DNA from: Streptomyces thermodiastaticus
Lineage (GTDB): Bacteria > Actinomycetota > Actinomycetes > Streptomycetales > Streptomycetaceae
NCBI RefSeq assembly: GCF_014656135.1
Contig: NZ_BNBV01000041.1
Location: 1-42,129 of the forward strand
DNA length: 42,129 bases
Direction: 5' to 3'
Under the pieces are notes generated by a model. The model ran no database searches and had not been told where the DNA came from. It saw only the letters and a program-made list of their open reading frames with translations. The position numbers were made by a program, and so were the translations under genes. Shown here piece by piece: positions 25,282 to 34,005 of the stretch (its first letter is position 1; each line of letters opens with the position of its first letter).

Positions 25282-25539
25282 ATGCCTGCGCATGTCTCGC
25301 TCCTGCTGTGGTTCGGTGTGGTGCTGCCCGCCGCGCTGGTCTTCTGCTGTGCCGTCGGACTGGCCGGTTACCGGTTCGGTCTCCGTTTCGAGATACGCCA
25401 CAGGCATCCCGGAAGCATCGTCCGGCCCGTCCTGCCGGCTCAGCGCCGGGCCGGACCGCACCGCGAGTACGTGGACCTCACCCCGGCCGAGCGGGCCGCC
25501 TTCGCGGGCCTGGTGCGGCAGCTCAGCGAGGGGTACTGA
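25282..25539 (+). CDS. small membrane protein, unknown function
   Basis: This 85-residue protein starts at the ATG at 25282 behind GGAG. One membrane helix (about 5-30, VSLLLWFGVVLPAALVFCCAVGL) is followed by a basic segment and a conserved-looking tail EYVDLTPAERAAFAGLVRQLSEGY. No family is recognised. Confidence 0.7.
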   Translation: MPAHVSLLLWFGVVLPAALVFCCAVGLAGYRFGLRFEIRHRHPGSIVRPVLPAQRRAGPHREYVDLTPAERAAFAGLVRQLSEGY

Positions 25540-25616
25540 AACGCGGGGACGGCGGCACCGGCCCGTCCCGCCGTCCCGTCACACGGCGCCGTCCTGCCGA
25601 ACGGCCGCGGCACCGG

Positions 25617-26360
25617 TCACGGCACCTGCGCCGCCCTGCGCTCCATGGCGTTCCGGGCGGCGTCCTCCGTCTCGTACACCTCGCACATGTGCCGCCCGTC
25701 CGGGGTCGCGGTGTGCTCCACCTCCCACAGGGTCAGCTCCCGGCCGTCGTCCAGCAGGAACGCGTGCGCGTACAGCGAGAAGCGCAGCCCGGCCCGGGAC
25801 GTGCGGCACGGGCGGCCGAACGCCTGCGTGATCCGGTGCCCGGCCGCCGCTGCCAGCAGGGCCGAGACCTCGGCGCCGGGCCGGTCGGCGTTCTCCGCTC
25901 GCCGCAGCAGCCGGCGTGCGTGGTCGGCCGAGTTCTCTCTGATGTAGGCGTGCCGCATCCTGGGCACCACGGACAGCTGCGTCAGCGCCGCGAGGTCCAG
26001 GGGAGGGGTGTCGGGCGGGAGCGGCAGGCGCTCGGTGGCGGTGCGCAGCTCCTCCTCGTCGACGTACACCTCGTGCTGCGGCTCCGCGCCGGGCGCGGTG
26101 GTGTGCACCAGTTCCCAGAGCGTGAGCGCGGAGCCGTCGGCCAGCAGCCAGGTGTGGCGGTAGGTCTCGCGGCGCAGCCCCGCGCTGTGCAGCGCGGAGT
26201 GCAGCGAGCCGTCGTAGGCCAGGGCGCACTCCAGACGCCGTATCGTCTCGTCGGGCAGCTCGAAGGAGTTCAGCGCGCGGCCCAGAAGCCGCGTGAGATG
26301 GTCCTCGGCGGACTCGGGCGACCGTTCCGGCTCCTGCGCCGTCTCGTACGGAACGCTCAA
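25617..26360 (-). CDS. DUF6227-like Streptomyces protein
   Basis: This 247-residue soluble protein begins MSVPYETAQEPERSPESAEDHL; I associate it with the uncharacterised DUF6227 family of Streptomyces from memory. It contains an internal duplication: TYRHTWLLADGSALTLWELVHTT with EVYVDEEELRTA, against SLYAHAFLLDDGRELTLWEVEHTA with EVYETEDAARNA. Each unit looks like a strand-turn-strand pair followed by a helix. There is no catalytic motif. Function unknown. Confidence 0.8.
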   Translation of the reverse strand: MSVPYETAQEPERSPESAEDHLTRLLGRALNSFELPDETIRRLECALAYDGSLHSALHSAGLRRETYRHTWLLADGSALTLWELVHTTAPGAEPQHEVYVDEEELRTATERLPLPPDTPPLDLAALTQLSVVPRMRHAYIRENSADHARRLLRRAENADRPGAEVSALLAAAAGHRITQAFGRPCRTSRAGLRFSLYAHAFLLDDGRELTLWEVEHTATPDGRHMCEVYETEDAARNAMERRAAQVP

Positions 26361-26566
26361 GGCATCTCCTGGCGTTGCTGCATGTCACCTGATGGGTGCA
26401 TACCGTAGTCCTCGGCCCCGCCTCATGTCCGGGAACCGGGAAGCATGATGCGGGAAAACGGACGGGCCGCGCGGGGAATTCCCGCGCGGCCCGGAACGGC
26501 CGAAAATCCGCTGCTCAGAGGCTTGTTCGCAGTGTTCGAGGGGTGTTTCGGGACCTGCGCGGTGCC

Positions 26567-27775
26567 TCAGACGGCGCTGCCCGCGGTCCACTCGCTCCAC
26601 GGCATGTTCCAGCCGTTGAGCCCGTTGTCCGGGGCGACCGTCTTGTCGGGGGAGTTCTTGACGATCACCACGTCGCCGATGAGGGAATTGTCGTAGAACC
26701 ACTTGGCGGGGGTGTCGCCCTGGGCGCCCTGCACATCGCGCATGCCGACGCAGCCGTGGCTGGTGCCCTCGCGGCCGAAGGGCGGATTGCCCTTGCTGTA
26801 CCAGTAGTTGCCGTGGATGAAGGTGCCGGAGGTGGTCAGGCGCATCGCGTGCGGCACGTCCGGGATGTCGTACTCGCCGCCGAGACCGACCGTCTGGCTG
26901 TTCATGCGGGTCTGGGTGAACTTCTCCGAGATCACCATCTGGCCGTTGTAGGTGGTGTGCTGGGGGCTGCCCGTGGAGACCGGGATGGTCCTGACGGTCT
27001 TCCCGTCCCGCACCACCGTCATGGTCTGGGTGTTCGCGTCGACCGTGGAGACCTGCGAGCGGCCCACGGTGAAGGTCACCGTCTTCTTCTGCACGCCGAA
27101 GATGCCGGGGGCGCCCTGCACGCCGTCCAGGTCGATCTTCACCGTGACCTTGGAGCCGGCCTTCCAGTACTCCTGCGGGCGGAAGTCGAGGCGCTGCGCG
27201 TTGAACCAGTGCCCCACCACCTGCTGGCCGCTGCTGGAGGTGACCGAGATGTGCGACTGCACGGCCTTCTTGTCGGTGATCGCCTTGTCGAACGTGAACG
27301 ACACGGGCATGCCGACGCCGACCGTCGTGCCGTTGTCCGGCGTGTAGGTGCCGATGTAGCTGTGATTTGTGGTGACGGTGGTGAAGATGGAGTTGGCGGC
27401 GGCGGGGCGGCCCTCGTCGTCCTTCGCCTGCGCCGAGATCCGGTACTTGGTGCCGCGCTCCAGCTGCTCCTTCGGCTTCCACGTCGTGCCGTCCGCCGAC
27501 AGGGTGCCGGGCACGGCCTCGCCGGAGTCCGCCTCGGTCATCGTCACCTCGGTCAGCTTGCCGCCGCTGACCTTCACGCCGGTGGTGTTGATGGACGCGC
27601 CGGTCGAACCGTCCTCGGCCGAGATGGTGATGCGGGCGTCGGAGGTCTTGGCGGTGTCCTTGCCCTCTTCGTCGGCCGTGGCGTCGCCGCCGCAACCGGT
27701 CAGGGTGAGGGTGCCGACCATCAGGGCGGCACAGGCCCCCAGGAGGCGCCGCGCTGCTATGTCGGACCGTGTCAC
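26567..27775 (-). CDS. lipoprotein L,D-transpeptidase
   Basis: This 402-residue protein has its GTG start at 27775, six bases after GGAG. The signal peptide carries a lipobox LTGC (Cys28), so it is lipid-anchored outside the membrane. Two Ig-like domains (about 45-130 and 130-220) precede a YkuD catalytic domain with FIHGNYWYSKGN and TSHGCVGM (catalytic Cys342, with His340). These enzymes form 3-3 peptidoglycan cross-links. An ATG at 27985 gives a long N-terminal extension without a signal sequence and is unlikely. Confidence 0.92.
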   Translation of the reverse strand: MTRSDIAARRLLGACAALMVGTLTLTGCGGDATADEEGKDTAKTSDARITISAEDGSTGASINTTGVKVSGGKLTEVTMTEADSGEAVPGTLSADGTTWKPKEQLERGTKYRISAQAKDDEGRPAAANSIFTTVTTNHSYIGTYTPDNGTTVGVGMPVSFTFDKAITDKKAVQSHISVTSSSGQQVVGHWFNAQRLDFRPQEYWKAGSKVTVKIDLDGVQGAPGIFGVQKKTVTFTVGRSQVSTVDANTQTMTVVRDGKTVRTIPVSTGSPQHTTYNGQMVISEKFTQTRMNSQTVGLGGEYDIPDVPHAMRLTTSGTFIHGNYWYSKGNPPFGREGTSHGCVGMRDVQGAQGDTPAKWFYDNSLIGDVVIVKNSPDKTVAPDNGLNGWNMPWSEWTAGSAV

Positions 27776-28027
27776 GGGCTGCTCCAGATTCGGTGTGAGG
27801 TCGTGATCGGCTGCACTGCGTAGGTGAAGAGGCGGCCGGCCCGCGCACGGTTCCGCCGGCACTGCCAGGAAGGTCACACGTGACAGAACTGCGACAATCC
27901 TGATGTGACGGGCCGTCGGCGCCCGGGGCTCACGTCGGCGTTTCTCCTCGCGGCGGCGTTCCGGCCCGCCCGCTGCCGGAAGCAAGCCCGCAGGGCGGCA
28001 AACGCCGCCGCGCGCGGCCAGGTCGCG

Positions 28028-29056
28028 TCACCGGGGCCCGTACAGCTCCTCGTACGCCGGCCAGACGCCGCCCGGCCCGTCCACCGACTCGGCGGCGCGG
28101 ACCGCGTTGACGATGGCTCGGGTGACCGTGTCCGCGCCCGCCGCGAGGACGTCGTTCAGCACCAGGGGCCGCTCCGCGTCCAGCGGGCGTGCGCCGGTGG
28201 CCAGGGCGAAGACGGTGTCGCCGTCGTTGAGCAGATGCACCGGACGCACGGCTCGCGCGATGCCGTCGTGCGCGGTGCCCGCCAGCTTCTGGGCCTGCGC
28301 CTTCGACAGGGCCGCGTCGGTGGCGACCACGGCGAGCGTGGTGTTCAGCGGCGGCGTCGTCCGATGTGCGGCCACCTCGGCGAGACGGCGGCGCGCGGCC
28401 TGGTGCACCCGCGGGGCGGGATACTCCACCCGGCCCTGGAGCACCTCCCCGTACAGCACACCCGTCGCCGGGTCCACCGCCGAGCCGGCCGCGTTGGCCA
28501 CCACCAGCGCCGCCACGGTGACGCCGGAGGCGAGCACGGTGCTCGCGGTGCCCACCCCGCCCTTGACCGAGCCGACGACGGCTCCTGTCCCCGCACCCAC
28601 GCAGCCCTGCGCGATGCGCCCGCCCGGCTCGCTCGCGGCGGCCGCCTCCACCGCCTGCCGCCCCGTCGCCGCGTCCGGCCGGGCCCGGAAGTCACCGCCG
28701 CGGCCCAGGTCGAAGACGCAGGCGGCGGGCACGACCGGGACCACCTCGCCGGGACGGGGACCGACGCGTATCCCGCGCCCCTGTTCCTCCAGCCACGCCA
28801 TCACCCCCGACGCGGCGTCCAGCCCGTACGCGCTGCCCCCGGTGAGGACGACCGCCTCCACCGTGCGCACCAGATTGCGCGGATCGAGGGCGTCGGTCTC
28901 CTTGGTGCCGGGCCCGCCGCCGCGCACGTCCACCGCGGCGACCGCGCCGCCCGGCGGCGCCAGCACGACCGTCGTCCCGGTGAGCCAGCCTTCGCCCCGG
29001 CGCGTGGCGTGCCCCACCCGCAGACCGGCGACATCCGTCAGAGCGTCCACTGTCAT
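28028..29056 (-). CDS. S58-family aminopeptidase (DmpA/ThnT-like Ntn hydrolase)
   Basis: This 342-residue protein starts MTVDALTDVAGLRVGHAT. Family features: LTGGSAYGLDAASGVMAWLEEQGRGI, VPVVPAACVFDLG, GAGTGAVVGSVKGGVGTAS, and the self-cleavage site PLNTTLAVVATDA with Asn238/Thr239. P1/S58 enzymes mature by autoproteolysis before a Ser or Thr nucleophile; Asn-Thr here matches the ThnT type. The substrate is unknown (D- or beta-peptides in relatives). The ATG at 29350 would add 98 poorly conserved residues and is unlikely. Confidence 0.88.
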   Translation of the reverse strand: MTVDALTDVAGLRVGHATRRGEGWLTGTTVVLAPPGGAVAAVDVRGGGPGTKETDALDPRNLVRTVEAVVLTGGSAYGLDAASGVMAWLEEQGRGIRVGPRPGEVVPVVPAACVFDLGRGGDFRARPDAATGRQAVEAAAASEPGGRIAQGCVGAGTGAVVGSVKGGVGTASTVLASGVTVAALVVANAAGSAVDPATGVLYGEVLQGRVEYPAPRVHQAARRRLAEVAAHRTTPPLNTTLAVVATDAALSKAQAQKLAGTAHDGIARAVRPVHLLNDGDTVFALATGARPLDAERPLVLNDVLAAGADTVTRAIVNAVRAAESVDGPGGVWPAYEELYGPR

Positions 29057-29330
29057 GCGGCCGAGTCTGCCCGGGGGCGCGGCCGCGGGGAACGAAGGGG
29101 CGTGTTCTTGCCCTGGCGTGGCGCGGGGGTGCCGGGTTCGGACGCGGGGGCCCGGGGCGCGTTCGAAGCTGGGGGACGGGATGAGCAGGTTGCGGATGCG
29201 GTCGGAGGTGCGGCCGCCCGCCGCGAACTGTGCACCTTCGGCCAGGCCGGTACTGCCCTCGGGTACCTGGTCTTCCCGCGGGAGGCCGTGTACGCAGGAA
29301 GTCCGCCACCCGACAAGAAGAAGACCCCCC

Positions 29331-30257
29331 ATGTACTCCCAAGAGAACATTCAACGGCCTGCCGTCGGCACAGGCCGGGTTCCTGCCCGCGTACCGTCCA
29401 AGGCCCAGTCCGGTGGCGGTGACCCCTCGGGCCTGCATGTCCTGCAGCGCACAGCGGGCAACGCCGCGGTCGTCCAGATGCTCCGCCGGGCCGGCCATCC
29501 GGGGGCGGAACAGCACCAGCACGGTGCGAACCGCGGCCATCAGGACACCGAGCCGCGGGCGGTGCAGCGCGCTCCCGCGGACCCCGACGCCATGGACGCG
29601 CAGGACGAGTACTCCGACGCCGAGTACGTGGACCTCGACTATGCGTCCGATGCCTACGAGGAAACCGACCTGGATCGCTTCCGGGAGAAGTACGGACGGT
29701 ACCGGCGCGAGGTGTCCGAATCCCCGCAGCCCACGGCCGGCTTCGGCAAGAGCCGCTTGGGAGCACTGCCCGGTCTGGTGAAACCCATGCGCCAGGACGC
29801 GAAGGGCCGTGCACTGCCGTCGGTGAAGTACCGCACGGACAACGAACCGCTCTACCGCTACGACACTCGAGGCCCGGACGAGATCTTCGCGCAGGGGTTC
29901 GCCCCCCGGAGCGACAAGCTCCCCCGGAGCCTCCGGCTCTATCAGAAGGTGCTGCACACCGGGGAGAACGGCACGGCGTTCGTGAGTACCAGCCGTTCGC
30001 CCGGTGACTACATACCGGAGTGGGCGAAGCAGTCCAACGGCGACGCCTTCCGGTACGTGATCAACGCACCGGGCGGGATCGACCTCGTGGCGACGCTGGG
30101 GACCACCGCGTTCCTCGACCAGCATGAGGTGATCTTCTGGAAGGGAATACGCCCGGAGTACATCGACCGCGTGGAAATCGTCGACTCCAGCAAGAACGTC
30201 AAGCAAGTCCTCAAGCGGACGGACTGGCTGAATCCGGACCGCATGGATCTGGACTGA
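29331..30257 (+). CDS. putative ADP-ribosyltransferase toxin with eCIS-cargo-type N-terminus
   Basis: This 308-residue protein has no signal peptide. The N-terminal 85 residues contain LHVLQRTAGNAAVVQML (36-51) and VQR steps, the pattern found beside DUF4157 in cargo of extracellular contractile injection systems. The C-terminal half looks like a cholera-toxin/pierisin/Scabin-type transferase: LYRYDTRGPDEIFAQGF (Arg176), AFVSTSRSPGDY (STS 219-221), and FLDQHEVIFWKGI (Gln264, Glu266). The R/STS/QxE set is that of arginine- or guanine-modifying mono-ADP-ribosyltransferases. The middle is acidic and Asp/Tyr-rich. No immunity gene is evident. The eCIS link is inferred; no eCIS genes are in the window. 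Confidence 0.7.
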   Translation: MYSQENIQRPAVGTGRVPARVPSKAQSGGGDPSGLHVLQRTAGNAAVVQMLRRAGHPGAEQHQHGANRGHQDTEPRAVQRAPADPDAMDAQDEYSDAEYVDLDYASDAYEETDLDRFREKYGRYRREVSESPQPTAGFGKSRLGALPGLVKPMRQDAKGRALPSVKYRTDNEPLYRYDTRGPDEIFAQGFAPRSDKLPRSLRLYQKVLHTGENGTAFVSTSRSPGDYIPEWAKQSNGDAFRYVINAPGGIDLVATLGTTAFLDQHEVIFWKGIRPEYIDRVEIVDSSKNVKQVLKRTDWLNPDRMDLD

Positions 30258-30430
30258 TCCGTCACCGCCGGGCACGGCGCGGATACTCGGCATCTTCCCG
30301 GCCCAACGCACCCGCGGCGGTCCCGGCCCTCGCGGTGCGGTCCGTCACCGAGCAGCTTCGCGGAGGGCGGCGCGCCGACGTGTGGTCGAAGCGGGAAGGC
30401 GTGAGCGGAGCCGCTGGGTAGCGTGTCGTC

Positions 30431-31645
30431 ATGGGGAGTGAGCACCTCGGCGAACGGCTGGCCCGGCTGCGCCGACTGGCGAGCCTGAGTCAGGAGGCTC
30501 TGGCCGCGCGATCCGGCGTGTCCGCGGACGTGATCAGGAAACTGGAGCAGAAGCGGAAGCACAGCGCCCGACTGCCGACCCTGCACGCGCTTTCCCGAGG
30601 ACTGGGGGTCGAACTGACGGCCCTTCTCGGGGACCCGCCCGGCGTGCCGTCGACCGGCGAGGCGGCCCCGCCCCGATTGGTCGCCCTCCGGCGAGCGATC
30701 ATGCCCCCGCTGTTCGCCCTGCCTCCGGAGCCGGCCGGCGTGGAACGGCTGTCCCTTCCGCTGCTGCGGCGCGAGATCGCGGACGCCTGGACCCTGTACC
30801 ACGGAGCCGAGTTCGGCCGGGTCATGGATGTGCTGCCGGGGATCATCGCCGACGCCCGGTTCGCTGCGGCTGTCGGGAGGGCCGAGGACAAGGCAGCGGG
30901 GCAGGCGGCCCTGGGCAAGGCTTTGCAGTTGGCCGGTCATGTGGCCATCCGGCTCGGGAAGACCGACCTGGCGCTGAGCGCGCTGGAGCGCGCGATGAAC
31001 GCGGCCTCGGAATCCTCCGATCCGCTGTTGCCTGCGATGATCAGCAACAGTGTGGCGTGGAACTACCAGCGGCAGAACCGGCTGGACGATGCCGAGCACC
31101 TCGCCCTGTACGCCGCCGACCGCGTGGAGCACGAGAAGGGCAGAACGGCGGAGGGGTTGAAGGTGTGGGGCGGACTCATCATGTCCGCTGCCACGTCCGC
31201 CGCTCGATCCGGCCACTACGACACCGCCGACGACATGATGAGGACAGCGGAGGACGCGACCAAGCGGCTGGCCACGCTGCCCCCTCCCGCTGACGGCAGG
31301 ATGGTCTCGGTGTTCAGCCCCTCTTCCGTACGGATCGAACGGGTGCGTCTCGCTGTCCAGCATGCGCGCCCGGAAGTAGCCCTGGCCCTGGCGAAGGGCT
31401 TGCGCCTGAGCGCTGATACGCCTCCTTCGTGGCGTACGTGGCTGCTCCTGGACGTGGCACGGGCGCATACCGACCTGGGCGACGCGGAGGGGGCTGTCAG
31501 GGCACTTGAGAGGCTGCGCCGGATCGCGCCCCTATGGATCCGTCATCACACTCTCGCCGTGTCCATCGTGAGCGATCTCTGGGCGCTGTCCTGCCGTCCG
31601 CCCGGGCTGCGCGGACTCGCCGACTTTCTGGGCGTCGCGGTCTGA
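30431..31645 (+). CDS. XRE-family regulator with TPR-like helical domain
   Basis: This 404-residue protein has an N-terminal Cro/CI helix-turn-helix (LGERLARLRRLASLSQEALAARSGVSADVIRKLEQ, residues 5-40) and a long alpha-helical part with TPR-like spacing (ALQLAGHVAIRLGKTDLALSALERAM, NRLDDAEHLALYAADRVE, DVARAHTDLGDAEGAVRALERL). This is a common Streptomyces regulator type, often seen with tiny downstream genes. It lies 170 bp downstream of the transferase toxin gene on the same strand; a functional link is only possible. Confidence 0.85.
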   Translation: MGSEHLGERLARLRRLASLSQEALAARSGVSADVIRKLEQKRKHSARLPTLHALSRGLGVELTALLGDPPGVPSTGEAAPPRLVALRRAIMPPLFALPPEPAGVERLSLPLLRREIADAWTLYHGAEFGRVMDVLPGIIADARFAAAVGRAEDKAAGQAALGKALQLAGHVAIRLGKTDLALSALERAMNAASESSDPLLPAMISNSVAWNYQRQNRLDDAEHLALYAADRVEHEKGRTAEGLKVWGGLIMSAATSAARSGHYDTADDMMRTAEDATKRLATLPPPADGRMVSVFSPSSVRIERVRLAVQHARPEVALALAKGLRLSADTPPSWRTWLLLDVARAHTDLGDAEGAVRALERLRRIAPLWIRHHTLAVSIVSDLWALSCRPPGLRGLADFLGVAV

Positions 31646-31703
31646 TCGAGTCCAACTGGGACGTTCCGTCCCTGGCTTCTTCGCCGGACCGGGAGGAAGA
31701 TCG

Positions 31704-31934
31704 ATGGCCCATTCGGTCCAGCGGAGGGACAGCATGACCGCGAACCAGGCCAGGGGAACGGCGTGGGAGCCGGTGGCCGTCGAAGGCCGTACGACGAGCG
31801 AGGCTTCGGCCGGATCTCGAAAGATCGTCCGGAAGGAGCAGGCCCCGGACGCCGTGGCCTTGTGCGACCGGCAGGTCGGCGAGCGCCCCCACAGGGCCGT
31901 CGGCGCTGTTCCGTGCCGGGGGGTCGTCCAGTGA
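31704..31934 (+). CDS. tiny hypothetical protein downstream of the XRE regulator
   Basis: This 76-residue frame starts at the ATG at 31704, behind GGAGGAA; a second ATG at 31734 also has GGAGG. It is basic and Ala/Val-rich with no membrane segment or motif. Its TGA overlaps the GTG of the next small gene (GTGA). Codon use is G/C-rich at position three, which supports coding, but no family is recognised. Confidence 0.5.
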   Translation: MAHSVQRRDSMTANQARGTAWEPVAVEGRTTSEASAGSRKIVRKEQAPDAVALCDRQVGERPHRAVGAVPCRGVVQ

Positions 31935-32134
31935 CCGAGCCTGCGCGTCATCCCGGGCCCGTCGTCGTGCTCCCGCTGGACAGCTGGCTGTACGAGGCAC
32001 GGCCGGCAGCCGGATGCCAGACGTGCGAGGCAGCGGCACAAGCGCTGGAAGCCGCCAAGCGTGCCGGCAAGGCGTGGGACCGGTTCGAGGCGGCGCGAAC
32101 GATCCGCCGTCACCCGCACGGGGAGAGCACGTGA
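31931..32134 (+). CDS. small CxxC protein of the XRE-associated type
   Basis: This 67-residue protein starts at the GTG at 31931. It has LPLDSWLYEARPAAGCQTC, a helical EAAAQALEAAKRAGKAWDRFEAARTIRRHPHG, and resembles the small CxxC...RxHPH proteins often encoded next to Streptomyces XRE regulators. The CxxC and His pair may bind zinc. It is coupled to the upstream gene by a 4-bp overlap. Confidence 0.6.
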   Translation: MTEPARHPGPVVVLPLDSWLYEARPAAGCQTCEAAAQALEAAKRAGKAWDRFEAARTIRRHPHGEST

Positions 32135-32291
32135 CCGAGGCGCGGGAGCGCGCAGGCGGAAGCCTCGGAAGGGCCGCCGTCCGTCCGAGCCGGTCCCGCC
32201 GTCGCCACTGGAGTGCCTGGCAGCGATGTACGGGCTCAGGACGCATATCGCCCGGGACGGCCACGTTTGCCGGTGGCCGTACCCTGGAGGC

Positions 32292-32462
32292 ATGAGCACC
32301 GCCTCTCCGTCGCCGGACCCGAAGAACGCGTTGATCTTCGACGACCCGCTGGACCAGCAGTCCAGCGACGACACCGACCGGGGCTGGGGCGAGCGCCCGG
32401 ACGGCGACGCGGCGGCCGATCTCAAGCGCTTCCTGGACGAGAAGCCTCCCCACCACCTGTGA
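32292..32462 (+). CDS. conserved small acidic Streptomyces protein
   Basis: This 56-residue protein starts MSTASPSPDPKNALIFDDPLD behind CTGGAGG. It is rich in Asp, Ser and Pro and ends DLKRFLDEKPPHHL. I recognise the type as a conserved small protein of Streptomyces without a known role. It is probably disordered. The frame is open upstream to 32061, but the ribosome site favours 32292. Confidence 0.75.
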   Translation: MSTASPSPDPKNALIFDDPLDQQSSDDTDRGWGERPDGDAAADLKRFLDEKPPHHL

Positions 32463-32493
32463 GGCCCGCCGGCCACGTCCGCGAGAACCTTGT

Positions 32494-32967
32494 CTAGCGC
32501 CGCTCGTACTCCGAGTCGCGGCGCTGGGCGACCAGCTCGTCGCGGATCTCCTTGAGCAGCTGCAGTTCGGTCACCTCGACGACCTCCTGCGCCTCGCCCT
32601 GCGCGGCCTTATTGGCCTTCTTGCGGGCCTCCTGCCGGGCCAGGACCTTGGCCATGGGCAGCACCATGAGGAAGTAGACCACCGCCGACGTGATCAGGAA
32701 CTGCAGGGTGGCGCCGAGGACCGAGCCCCACATGATCTGGATGCCCTTGCCGCTCTTGCAGGAGACGCTCAGGCACGAGCTGTAGTGGTCGAGGTTCTGG
32801 GTGCCGATCGCGCCGACCACCGGATTGATCACACCCTTCACCACCGCGTTGACGATGTTGGTGAAGGCCGCACCGACCACGACCGCGACGGCCAGGTCGA
32901 CGACGTTCCCCCGCATCAGGAAGGCTTTGAAGCCCTGCCAGATCGACGGGTCCTTCTTCGCGCTCAT
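32494..32967 (-). CDS. mscL: large-conductance mechanosensitive channel MscL
   Basis: This 157-residue protein starts MSAKKDPSIWQGFKAFLMRGNVVDLAVAVVVGAAFTNIVNAVVKGVINPVVGAIG, the typical MscL N-terminus and pore helix. A second helix (LQFLITSAVVYFLMVLPMAKVLAR) and a C-terminal helix bundle (EVTELQLLKEIRDELV) complete it. The loop between the helices (HYSSCLSVSCKSGKGIQIMWG) holds two cysteines. It releases solutes on osmotic downshock. Confidence 0.93.
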   Translation of the reverse strand: MSAKKDPSIWQGFKAFLMRGNVVDLAVAVVVGAAFTNIVNAVVKGVINPVVGAIGTQNLDHYSSCLSVSCKSGKGIQIMWGSVLGATLQFLITSAVVYFLMVLPMAKVLARQEARKKANKAAQGEAQEVVEVTELQLLKEIRDELVAQRRDSEYERR

Positions 32968-33024
32968 GGGGCGCCACTCCTCGGACAAGCAGGTTGTGGG
33001 ACAAACAGCTCGGCAACCTACGGC

Positions 33025-33861
33025 TCACCACAGGACCACCGCCAATCGGGCCGTCGCGCCCGCCCGGGCCAGATCGGCCGCGCCTGCCCGCGGGACGTCC
33101 AGCAGGACCAGCGCGCCGTCCCGGCTCTCCCCGCCGTCGTCCCCCTCCTCCAGGCCGGAGGGGGACGGGGCACGGGGCGAACCGGCGTCCGTGTCCCGGC
33201 CCCGACCGGGCCCGCTTCCCGGAAAGCGGCTCACCTGCGCCCCGCGTGCGACCACGTGCGCCGTGCCGCCCCGTGCCGGGTCGTCCAGGTCGTCCACGGC
33301 GATGACGTCCACCCGGTCGCCCGGCCGCAGCAGCCTGGCAATGGCCGCGTCAGCGATGCGCACGGGCACGGTCGCCGTCGAACCGGCGGCGTCCCCGGTG
33401 CCGATGCGGTGGCCGTCCCCGCCGGGGAGGCGGACGCGGCCGCCGTAGCCGTCCTGGTCACCCTGCGCGGCGGTGCCGTCGGGCGGTGCGCCGGCCGTCT
33501 GCTCCGGCTGTCCGCGGGCCGGGGTGCCGTGCGGTGGATCCGGGGTGCTCACCGGTGCGGCCGCGATCAGCGTGGCGGCGGTGACCGCCAGCCCGGCGGC
33601 CAGGAGGCGTCCGCGGTGCCGCACGAGCCGGTACAGCCCGTACCGTGCGCCGCGCACGCGCACCGGCGGGAAGTGGGGCACCTCGCGGGTGGGCGGACAG
33701 TCGGCACCGGGAGGCGAGACGGAACCGGGAGGGACGGACGTGGAAGGGGAGGCAGAGGCAGAGGCAGAGGGGGAGACAGGGGCAGGGGCGGAGAGGGCCG
33801 GGGAGTGCGGGGGCAGGTACTCGGGCGGCGTGGACAGCGGCACGGACAGCGGCGTGGACAT
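33025..33861 (-). CDS. membrane-anchored SAF/CpaB-like protein
   Basis: This 278-residue protein starts MSTPLSVPLSTPPEYL; the ATG at 33873 is an alternative. It has a Pro/Ser/Ala-rich cytosolic N-terminus (1-65), one membrane helix (about 80-105, RGRLLAAGLAVTAATLIAAAPVS), a low-complexity stretch, and a SAF-like core with VPVRIADAAIARLLRPGDRVDVIAV and AHVVARGAQVSRF. The RPGDRVDV step is typical of RcpC/CpaB proteins of Flp/Tad pilus systems, but such proteins occur alone in Streptomyces. The function is unknown. Confidence 0.75.
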   Translation of the reverse strand: MSTPLSVPLSTPPEYLPPHSPALSAPAPVSPSASASASPSTSVPPGSVSPPGADCPPTREVPHFPPVRVRGARYGLYRLVRHRGRLLAAGLAVTAATLIAAAPVSTPDPPHGTPARGQPEQTAGAPPDGTAAQGDQDGYGGRVRLPGGDGHRIGTGDAAGSTATVPVRIADAAIARLLRPGDRVDVIAVDDLDDPARGGTAHVVARGAQVSRFPGSGPGRGRDTDAGSPRAPSPSGLEEGDDGGESRDGALVLLDVPRAGAADLARAGATARLAVVLW

Positions 33862-34005
33862 GGGAGGCACCACCTGCGGCTGGGATCGGTGTGGACGGGG
33901 TTCGTGACGCCACGATGAGGCATCGCGCCCACGGCCGCCGGAGCCTGTGTCCTACGCACAGGTTGTGGACAACTCCGTCACCGGAACGTGGAGTTCCGCA
34001 GGTCC

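Noticed and set aside
32131..32295. 54-codon GTG frame joined by GTGA and ATGA overlaps
   Set aside because: The overlaps are suggestive, but third-position G/C is low for this genome and the product is Arg/Gly/Ser-rich without a family. Not annotated as a gene.
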